This document shows, piece after piece, positions 56,394-64,000 of a stretch of DNA of 64,000 nt. The notes under the pieces were generated by a model. It saw only the letters and a program-made list of their open reading frames with translations. It was not told where the DNA came from and did not search any database. Every line of letters begins with the position of its first letter. The stretch's first letter is position 1. The stretch covers positions 885,001-949,000 of the forward strand of contig BSBM01000809.1 in assembly GCA_027924585.1 (NCBI GenBank), read 5' to 3'. The DNA is from Larix kaempferi. Its lineage: Eukaryota; Streptophyta; Pinopsida; Pinales; Pinaceae. The position numbers were made by a program, and so were the translations under genes.

Positions 56394-56815
56394 TCATCCT
56401 GATACTCTCCATACATCATCCTGATGTACATCAACACATGATCATCCTGATCATCATCATAGTATCATCCTGATACATAACATCTAGAGAAACATCCTGA
56501 AGCTCATCATCCATGATCATCCTGATCATACAATGCATCCACCTGATGCATACCTGATACATATCATCATACATGATCTACCTGATCATACAATGTATCC
56601 ACCTGATACATACACAAATAAATGATCCATCTGATCATAACAAGCATCCAACATGATGCATATACATATACATGATCCAACTGATCATACCAAGCAACCA
56701 ACATGATGCATATACATATAGATGATCCAACTGATCATACCAGGCATCCAACATGATGCATATACATATACATGATCCAACTAATCATACCAAGCATCCA
56801 ACATGATGCATATAC
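56394..56815. repeat. Satellite-like array, 50-bp unit with palindromic cores
   Basis: From 56,651 the phrase ACATGATGCATATACATATA returns exactly every 50 bp (56,651, 56,701, 56,751, 56,801). Each unit also has ATGATCCAACTGATCAT, a hyphenated palindrome. Upstream (56,394-56,650) more diverged copies show CATCCTGAT, TGATCATCCTGATCAT and GATCATACAATG. It sits next to the 89-bp array, nearer pol. Confidence 0.88.
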
Positions 56816-56927
56816 CAAGCAGTAACTGGAGCATCATCTTGATGCTCACCATCCAGCGCTTACATCAACAGCCATGTGAAGGATCCTCCTCTCACCATGC
56901 TTGGAATGGCTTCAGCAAATGTGTCCA

Positions 56928-58646
56928 TCACTTCTTCCTTGAAGTTTCATCAATCTGAAGAACACCAAGCCTCTCTCTGAAGTACTCGAACTTCACTCTG
57001 GCTAGTGGCTTCGTCAGCACATCTACAACCTACTCATCTGTTGCAACATATAGGAGCTTCACTGCTCCTCTCTGCACCATATCCCTGATACAGTGATATT
57101 TGATCTCAATGTGCTTCGACCTGTCGTGGAACACCGGGTTCTCAGATAGCTTCACACAGATCTGGTTGTCACAAAAGACACCAGTAGCCTCCAATGGGAG
57201 ATCAAATAAATTAGACAGAAGCTTCCAGAGCCATAATGCCTCACAGCTGACCGAACAAGCTGCAACATATTCTACTTCGGCTGTACTCAGTGCTACGTAG
57301 GACTGCTTCCTACTAAACCAAGAGATCATACCTGATCCCATACTGAAGAAACACCCAGATGTGCTCTTCTGATCTGCAGCACTTCCTGCCCAGTCTGAAT
57401 CAACATAACCCTGCAGGTTAAACTTTTGATTCGCATCATACTTGAGCCCATAATCAACCATACCCTTCAAGTACCTCAGAATATGCTTTACAGCAACCAG
57501 GTGAACACTCCACAGATCCGTCAGGAATTGGCTCAATGTGTTCACCGCAAAGCAAATATCTGGTCTCGTGTTCGTCAGGTACATCAAGGACCCAATCATT
57601 TGACGATACATAGTAACATCAACCGGCTCAGATGAAGCATCACACAGAAGCTTCAGGTTCAATTCCATAGGTGTATCCATGGCCTTGCAGTCCATCATCC
57701 CGAACCTCTTCAAGATATCTACTGCATACTTCCCTTGTCCAAGGAAGATCCCATCTACACTCTGCCACACCTCCATACCTAGAAAATAGTGCATCATTCC
57801 CAAGTCCTTCATCTCAAACTTAGCAGCAAGCTTCCTCTTGGTATCAGCAATCAAACTATCTTCTCCTATAACAAACAGGTCATCCACATATAGAAGTAGT
57901 ATCATTGGATTTCCTTCCTCAACCTTGTAGTAAAGGTTGGAATCTACTTTACTCTTGGTAAATCCCAAACTGGATAGAAAGTTGTCCATCATACCATATC
58001 AAGTCCTAGGAGCTTGCTTCAATCCATACAAGGCTTTCTTCAACCTGCACACATATGACTCTCTGTCATGTGTCTCAAAACCGAGTGGCTGCTCCACATA
58101 CACTTCCTCTTCGACTACACCATTCAAGAAAGTTGTCTTGACATCCATCTAGTGTATCTTCCATTTCATCACTGCAGCCAAAGCAAGTACTGTTCTAATG
58201 AAACTATACCTGGCTACAGGAGCAAAAGTTTCTTCATAATCAATCCTTTCTTTATGGGAGAAGCCACGAGCTACAAATCTCGCTTTGTATTTCTCTATGC
58301 TGCCATGTGCAACATGTTTGATCTTGTAGATCCACTTGGAAGTCACAATAGACTTCCCTTCATGTCTTGGTACCACATCCCAAATATCATTCTTCATGAT
58401 CGACTAATATTCCTCGACCATGGCATCCTTCCATTCTTTCTTTTCCGCTGCTTCCTCATAACTGGAAGGTTCTTTGTTCATAATGTCACAGAGTAAGGAA
58501 ACATAATTGGTGTGTGATCTAGTTCTCTTCCTTGCTATGTGTTCTTCTTCTGGAATGCCATACCTTTCTGCATCTTGAATGAGCTCTCTAGCCCATGCAG
58601 GTTTCCTCTTGTGAGGGTTATTTTCACAGGGTGGATCTATAGGTCT
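56928..58646 (-). pseudogene. Copia-C reverse transcriptase and RNase H
   Basis: RT at 58,149-58,397 (MKNDIWDVVPRHEGKSIVTS, WIYKIKHVAHGSIEKYKARF, YEETFAPVARYSFIR) and on through [13 protein letters not shown] to 57,992, then the catalytic LLLYVDDLFVIG. Connection and RNase H: GSLMYLTNTRPDICFAVN, GYVDSDWAGSAADQKSTSG, STAEVEYVAACS, FCDNQICVKLSENPVFHDRS, KHIEIKYHCIRDMV. The stop at 57,030 is followed by the family's usual end (VDVLTKPLARVKFEYFRE) to TGA at 56,928. In-frame stops also near 58,398, 58,148 and 57,996. Otherwise complete, same frame as integrase. Confidence 0.92.
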
Positions 58647-59702
58647 TTATGGATTTTCAACTTCACGATCTGCTTCTGGAATTGCTTCATTCATGGTGGT
58701 GTCTTGAAATTTGTTTTCCTTTGGTTCTTCATGATCTTCAACAGATGCCTTTCTTGACTTGATGAAAGCTGAGTTTTCATCAAATGTTACATCCCTGCTG
58801 ACATCAATCTTCTTAAACCCTGGAAAGTATATTCTGTAATCCTTCAAGCTTTCACTGTACCCCACAAAGATACCCTTCTTTCCTGAAGGATCTAGCTTTG
58901 TCCACTTTTCCTTTGGAACATGTGTATATACTGGACAACCAAATATCCTGATATGGCTGACCTCAGGTTTCTTACCAGTGAAGACTTCTTCTGGTGTCTT
59001 TTTGTCCAATATCTTGTGAGGTGTTCTGTTTTGCACATATACAGCTGTCTTAGCTACTTCTGCCCGTAGATGCATAGGCAGATCCTGGTCATGCAACATT
59101 GCCCGTGTTGCCTCCATGATTGTTCTGTTCTTTCTTTCTGCAACTCCATTCTGTTGTGGATTGTAGGGAGCAGTCAACTCCCTCTTAATCCCTGAATCAT
59201 TGCATAGTTTCTTGAAATCACCTGAAGTGAATTCTCCACCATTGTCGGATCTGAATGTCTTGATCTTCTTATCAGTTTGATTTTCCATCAAGGTTTTGAA
59301 TTGCTTGAACTTGTCAAATACTTCATCTTTGTTCTTCAAGAAATAAACCCAAGTCTTCCTAGAGAAATCATCAATGAAAGAGACATAGTATACATACCCA
59401 CTCAGAGAACTGGATGAAATTGGTCCGCATACATCAGAGTGGATAATCTCCAAAATTACTTTTGCTTTGCTTTCACTGCTTGGAAATGCCTTCTTAATGT
59501 TCTTTCCTTTTGCACATCCTTTGCAAACACCTTCATGCTTTGACTTGATTTCAGGAAGACCTTCTACAGCTTTGCTTGCAATTGGTAGTGCTATGTAATG
59601 CACATGTGCAAGCCTTCTATGCCAAAGTTCACTTGGCTCCATGGATTCATGTACCATGGCATGTTCAGGTTGTCCCTTCAACTTGTACAATCCTCCCTCT
59701 TG
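58647..59702 (-). pseudogene. Copia-C integrase
   Basis: A 347-codon frame. GAG-pre-integrase and zinc-binding: ELWHRRLAHVHYIALPIASK and CKGCAKGK. Core: IHSDVCGPISSSSLSG (Asp), FIDDFSRKTWVYFLKNKDEV, TFRSDNGGEFTSGDF (Asp), PQQNGVAERKNRTIMEATRA (Glu). The C-terminal part has FTGKKPEVSHIRIFGCPVYT and GIFVGYSESLKDYRIY. All catalytic residues are intact. A TAG at about 59,705 separates it from protease and a stop at 58,647 from the RT linker. Confidence 0.93.
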
Positions 59703-60463
59703 CTATCTAATTACTACTACATCATCAATAGTTTTACCCTTTGGCCACATTAGAACTTGGCCATCTACAAATGCAACCCTCATGCCTTTTGCATCTAATG
59801 AAGATATGGAGAGTAGGTTCTTCTTGAGCCCAGGTACAAATAACACATCTTTCATCTTTAAAGACTTTCCAGAGTCTAGGTTGTAGGAGGCTTCCCCGCT
59901 TCCTTTGATAGGGTATTGATAATCATCCCCAAGTTTCACATTATGGGGTGATTCATGTTCAGATAGATTTACAAAAGATTCTTTAAACCCAGTCATGTGT
60001 TTAGAAGCCCCACTGTCAATTAACCAATTATTACATCCAGGAGAGATAGTACCTGTGAGAGCAGATATTAGAACATATTCATCTTCACTTGATGATTCAT
60101 CACTTTCTGCTATAGCCTTCTTCTTGGGAGGTTCATCATCCTCAGCAGCATGAGCATGATATCTCCTTTTGTTGTTTTTCTTCTTCTTGTTGAAGTTGTT
60201 GTTGTCCTTTCTATTCTTGGGACTATTTATAGCAATGTGTCCCTTCTCATTGCAGGTGAAACATATTCTCCTTTCTTTGTGATGGTGTGATGATTTCTTG
60301 AAGTAAGATGGCTCTCTCTTGGGATTCCCTTTCTTGGTGTGAGCTGTGAGAGCTTGATCTTTATTCCCCATCTTTTCTTCTCATGCCACAATCCTTGCTT
60401 CTTCTTGAGAGCATTCCTCCCATAGCCTACTGAAGGAGATTAGTTTCTTCTTGCACAGATTCC
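59703..60463 (-). pseudogene. Copia-C zinc knuckle and protease
   Basis: Frame 59,703-60,371. The zinc knuckle CFTCNEKGHIAINS has Ser in place of the last Cys. A Lys/Asn-rich stretch and an acidic Ser/Asp/Glu stretch follow, then the protease with NWLIDSGASKHMTGF (catalytic DSG intact), KMKDVLFVPGLKKNLLSISS and the integrase junction. The part 60,372-60,463 is the end of Gag after a frameshift. Confidence 0.9.
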
Positions 60464-60967
60464 TTAGATAAAAGAATCCCATGACCTAGGTAGGCCATTC
60501 AATGTGGTCATAACAACTTCACCATTATCCACTACCTCATCCACAGCTTCGAGTTGTTCCTTGATCTGAGAGACCTTAGAGAAATAGGATTGAATGGTAT
60601 CTCCATTCTTAAGTTTTACCCCTTTCAATTGGTTCCGCAGGGTCATCTTTCGATTTATGTTCTTCCCTTCAAATAGCTTGGTTAGGGAATCAAACATCTC
60701 TTTGGGTGTCTTCAGAGATGACACATGTGGGATAAGATGGTCCTTGATAGAATCAACAATGATCCTCTTTGCTTTGACCAAGTTCTTCTTGTGAAGGGAT
60801 TTAGCCTCTTCTCCCTCTGAGATAGGGACCTCAGAGCTTATGTATGAGTCCAACTCATTTTCTTCTAGGATTAACCCAATCCTATGCTTCCATGCTCGGA
60901 AGTTATCAGCCCCTTCAAGCTTATCTTCAATCTTGATGTGGTGAGACATCTTTAAAGAGTACTTCAA
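60464..60967 (-). pseudogene. Copia-C Gag
   Basis: Open from ATG 60,967, but the family start fits the second Met at 60,949 (MSHHIKIEDKLEGADNFRAW). UBN2-type Gag: FRAWKHRIGLILEENELDSY, PKEMFDSLTKLFEGKNINRK, MTLRNQLKGVKLKNGDTIQS, YFSKVSQIKEQLEAVDEV, LNGLPRSWDSF. It ends by frameshift near 60,464, about 170 residues in. Gag forms the particle that packages the element RNA. Confidence 0.9.
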
Positions 60968-61511
60968 ATGGAAATAGAAAAGATTTGGATCTTACCACTT
61001 GATTTGCTGAAAACTGGATCTGGTCCCAGATTAGGGTTTGTCAGAGAAACCCTAAAAATTCAAAATGTGAATTTCAAAATTCTGAAAGGATAGAAAGATG
61101 CACCTTGATCAGATGATAAGCCTGGTATATTCAGAATTTGAGATCTGCAAAGTTTCACCCTTCGAAAATGCCTTTTAGTCTTCCCGGATTCACTAGGGAG
61201 GACTCTGAATTAGGGTTTGAGTTTCCCGGAGCTTCAACCAACCAAAAATCTCGATCCAAAGCTCTAAACTTCGATTTTTCCAAGGAGTTTCCAGCTATGT
61301 CTTCAGATTTCAAAAATTCCTATTTTTTAGGAAACCCTAATGTTTAGGGCCAAAACTGAAAGTGCTTAGAATTGAATTCTGATTGGACAGATATATTCTC
61401 CTTGATGATTAGAGTTAATCTACCTTACTTCTTTTCCAAAATCTGTGGAGAGAAACCCAATAAACAAGAAACCCTAGTTTCCACCACTACACAATGTCTT
61501 CTTCTCAAGGA
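60968..61511 (-). other. Copia-C 5' leader
   Basis: About 540 bp between PBS and Gag. It contains repeated AAACCCTAA/TTAGGGTTT phrases typical of plant leader and UTR sequences. No supported ORF. Confidence 0.7.
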
Positions 61512-61524
61512 AACTCTAATACCA
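61512..61524 (-). promoter_or_regulatory. Primer-binding site of Copia-C
   Basis: Minus strand TGGTATTAGAGTT directly after the LTR end; one change from the initiator tRNA-Met site TGGTATCAGAG. Confidence 0.9.
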
Positions 61525-62094
61525 TGTTAATTTTTTAGCATTAATTCAATATACTCTAGGATCTTTACTGAGAGAATAACATGTACAACATATCAAGCAT
61601 AACAATGCATATCAATCACACCAAGCAATCACATGAGACAATAGACACACAGAGTTTCACTGGGGAAAACCATAAAGGTGAAAAACCCCACAACTTCCTC
61701 AGAGATAGAAAGAGCAATGATACAACCAAAGTACAAGAGATAGACTTCTCCTAGCAGCTGATCCTCCTCCTCACATGTGCACCACTTTCTGAGTGATAGA
61801 AGAGTGAGTAATGAGATGATCAAATAGAGATCTCCAGATCTCTATTTATACTTGTCATGTCCTACCCAATAAACTTATGGGGCCAACTTGTCTAACTCAG
61901 CCTAATAACCCCTAGTTACATTAATCCGGGCCGACCCCTTAATAGGTGGTCTAATAACCCATCAACAAGTTACGACACTTGCGACACTTGTCAATACAAA
62001 TGACGACACTTCCGTATAGAGGAATAACACATCTCTATAGGAGTACAATAAATACATAGATGAAATACATTCCGAAGTTACATATACATCAACA
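61525..62094 (-). repeat. Copia-C right LTR (5' LTR)
   Basis: 570 bp from TGTTAATTTTTTAGC to ATACATCAACA. TATA box on the minus strand at 61,843-61,850, expected to drive the element RNA leftwards. Confidence 0.94.
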
Positions 62095-62746
62095 TGTATT
62101 AATTATAATAAAGGAGAGTACAACAAGAGAGAACGTTACAAACTATGCCTTAACGTCACAACCTTCCTTCCAACAAACCAAACCAATCTCCAAGGATGAA
62201 GTAAGACTCTCGAAGATGAATAAGGGTCACCTAAGATGATTCCACCAGCATGAGAGTGCTATAGACCTTCCTCCCATTCCAATGGGGAGGAGATTCATAT
62301 TTATAAGACCAAATGGATAGAGTGGGTTAAGGATTAATGGGAGAAGTCTAAGGGATACTCCCTTGAGGGTAGGTAACCAAAGGACATCTCACCTATTAAT
62401 TAGGGATATACTTCCACCTCACCATGATTCGAGAAGTCACCCAAAGCTCTTGTTTATCCAATTTAACCAACCCTGGCGCACCCTACATGAAGGAAACTAG
62501 CGCTAGGGAGGGGGGTAGCGTAGGCTGTATGAGGGAAACCTGAGCCACTGGCACATCCTACCAAGTGGCATTTTGCGCTAGGCATGTTCTGGTGCCTGTT
62601 GCTAGAATACAACCTACGCTAGTGCAACTAGAAAATCTGCACATAAGGTTCAACAACTTGCTCTGGGTGTTTTTGGTCAGGGAAACTTCAAGGATTGAGG
62701 CATGAAGTTGAGACAAGACTCATGATGACGAGATTTAGGTGTAACA
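62095..62746 (-). repeat. Tat-B right LTR, second part
   Basis: Begins with the second TGTAT (62,095-62,099), continues the LTR (TATA box on the minus strand near 62,299-62,307) and ends GGTGTAACA, followed by ATAAG. Confidence 0.9.
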
Positions 62747-62751
62747 ATAAG

Positions 62752-62888
62752 TTATACATTCTCTAAATAAGTTTGTATATATGAGGAAGTTCAAATAAAA
62801 CATCAAAAAATAAAAAGAAATGATGGCACTGTTCTATGGAGTTCATTGCTACCTCACTGGGAGGATAGCATCCCCAGTTGGAGCCAAT
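62752..62888 (+). other. Y 3' noncoding end
   Basis: Continuation of Y after Tat-B, up to the 3' LTR. It has a purine-rich CTGGGAGGATAG at about 62,857-62,868, but the bases right before the LTR (GGAGCCAAT) are not a clear PPT. Confidence 0.7.
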
Positions 62889-64000
62889 TGTTGACACATT
62901 ATTTTTCAATTTAGGATGGAAAAAGATTGATAGAAATAAGTTTTGATATAATGTAAAAATGGTGGGAATAGCCCCAAGTCCTGGAAAAATGGTTCATATG
63001 ACCATTATCTATACCAAAAAGGAGGTAAAGAGTCAAGCGAAACGCCTTGGGTATCATCTGAAGTGATCAATGGTCACTATTGCATTGGAAAAAGATCAAC
63101 GATGGAAGAAGAGTTTTGCCGGAAAAGAAGAGAGATGAATAGTGGAAGCAAAATTCCCCGAAAATTTAAAGGATAATGTTAAAGGAAAGACATGATCGAC
63201 AGTTGTTGATGGGGAAATGGGTAGATCAATGAAAGGGGAAAGGATTCGCTAGAGAATAAGTAAGGAGGATAATGAAGATAAAGTGCACCGAAAATCCAAT
63301 TCAAGCGGTGTTAAAGACAAGCCAAGATCAACAGTTGTTCGATAAAGGGGTGGATAGATCGACGACCCATAATCTTTTCACATAGTCAACATGCATGATG
63401 AAATGGAGTTCGAAGCAATTGTGAAATACCATACTATTTTATGTGTGCCATCCCCACATCATTTCGCAATCGAAAAAAGTGGTAAGAAAAACCACCCTCC
63501 CGCGTTGCGAAACCATCTTTGGGGGTGTATAAAAGACAATGACACGTGAAAAGTTGACATTTTTCTTTCAACGAGAATAATTGGAACATGTGCGTGTAGT
63601 GGGAAAGTGACATAGCATAATTTGCAGCTTGTCAGTGCTAGGTAGGTCCTCCGAAACTTGTGAAAGTAATTAGAACTATTTATAAAATGGAAGAAAGTAG
63701 TGAAACAGTTCCTCAGAACGTTGAAAATACAAGAATCAAGGAAACCATAGAGGATAGAGATAGTGACATTCGTGACCCCATATTGGTTAAATTCTCAGTT
63801 TTAGAGGTCAAAAACAAATTGAAGCTTTCAAAAAAGGATTTGAAAAGCTAATACAAAAGGGACTGCCTTCTTTTTGGGATGAAAATAATGAGTTAATCTC
63901 CCAGAATAATTATAAAGATTTACTATTTAACATCAAGATGAACCATGAGAAATTTGAAGATTTGACTCATGTTCTAATAGGGAAATTTTACTGGAGAAAC
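62889..64000 (+). repeat. Y 3' LTR, first 1.1 kb
   Basis: Aligns with 40,373 to about 41,480 and runs off the window end. Carries the same TATAAAA (about 63,529) and the start of the LTR ORF at 63,687. Confidence 0.9.

Larger units (their letters stand above)
54869..62094 (-). mobile_element. Copia-C: nearly complete Ty1/copia element
   Basis: 7,226 bp, both LTRs 570 bp, PBS and PPT present, TGTAT on both sides. Minus strand: Gag, zinc knuckle, protease, integrase, RT and RNase H in copia order. One frameshift separates Gag from pol; pol then stays in one frame with about seven stops. The catalytic residues of integrase, RT and RNase H are all preserved. Between the end of pol and the PPT are 1.5 kb with two tandem arrays. 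By eye the LTRs differ at roughly 25 positions, so it is among the younger insertions here. Confidence 0.93.
48645..62746 (-). mobile_element. Tat-B: deleted Tat-like gypsy element, interrupted by Copia-C
   Basis: Minus-strand element with LTRs of about 0.98 kb and the ATAAG duplication. After removing Copia-C it is about 6.9 kb. It has a 3' noncoding region, the antisense ORF, the second RNase H and a C-terminal integrase piece, but gag, protease, RT and the PBS are missing: the integrase remnant runs straight into the 5' LTR through a small inverted fragment. It is a relative of Tat-A in opposite orientation and confirms the Tat-A feature boundaries. Confidence 0.88.
40373..64000 (+). mobile_element. 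Y: Athila/Tat-type Ty3/gypsy element, interrupted by Tat-B
   Basis: 5' LTR 40,373-42,522, a tRNA-Asp-like PBS, then Gag, protease, an RNase H before RT, RT, gypsy RNase H and integrase in order. The body is interrupted at 48,645 by Tat-B (ATAAG on both sides) and resumes at 62,752-62,888, followed by the 3' LTR, which runs off the window. The tRNA-Asp PBS is typical of Athila. From about 43,469 to 48,322 pol keeps one reading frame but has more than a dozen stops, so it decayed mainly by point mutation. It is inserted in X2. Confidence 0.88.

Noticed and set aside
55666-56815. Regular arrays, considered as CRISPR-like
   Set aside because: Units are 89 and 50 bp without unique spacers, in a plant retrotransposon.
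1-64000. Search for a host gene, rRNA or a complete tRNA gene
   Set aside because: All longer frames are explained by retrotransposon proteins or are chance frames; no rRNA segment was recognised, and the only tRNA-like sequence is the SINE candidate.

Overview
This window looks like intergenic DNA from a large, repeat-rich plant genome, possibly a gymnosperm; the species cannot be told from the sequence. I found no convincing host protein-coding gene. Almost all of the 64 kb is LTR retrotransposons, nested in one another and decayed to different degrees. The evidence for each is paired LTRs, primer-binding sites (PBS), polypurine tracts (PPT), polyprotein domains and 5-bp target-site duplications (TSD). 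Element names below (Tat-A, Copia-B and so on) are labels for this annotation only.

Layout. 1-8,303: 3' part of Tat-A, a Ty3/gypsy Tat-like element on the + strand (protease tail, RT, RNase H, integrase, a second RNase H after integrase, an antisense ORF, 3' LTR). Tat-A sits inside the RT gene of Copia-A (minus strand, 8,304-11,198; the rest of Copia-A lies left of the window). 11,199-14,971: AT-rich DNA with a candidate tRNA-derived SINE and short tandem repeats. 14,977-26,884: X1, a minus-strand LTR element without recognisable pol, flanked by GATAC; its right LTR is split by V (21,646-25,957, + strand gypsy element with two internal deletions, TSD AATAT). 26,885-27,568: LTR end, PBS and leader of another element (W). 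27,569-40,372: X2, a relative of X1. Its left LTR is split by Copia-B (29,074-37,933, minus), which itself carries an LTR-like insert, Z (34,641-36,403). From 40,373 to the window end: Y, an Athila/Tat-type + strand element with a tRNA-Asp-like PBS. Y is split by Tat-B (48,645-62,746, minus, TSD ATAAG), and the right LTR of Tat-B is split by Copia-C (54,869-62,094, minus, TSD TGTAT).

The deepest nest is therefore W > X2 > Y > Tat-B > Copia-C, five levels. Copia-C and V are the youngest insertions seen: by eye their LTR pairs differ by roughly 4-5% and 3-4%.

The most interesting biology is in the gypsy elements. Tat-A and Tat-B, although well diverged, both carry an antisense ORF with a GT-AG intron at the same place and the reading frame kept across it. 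Both also have a second RNase H after integrase, starting with ATG directly after a conserved 3' splice-site-like sequence. Y has its extra RNase H in a different place, between protease and RT, and has an ORF inside its LTR. Copia-C has gained 89-bp and 50-bp tandem arrays between pol and its 3' LTR.
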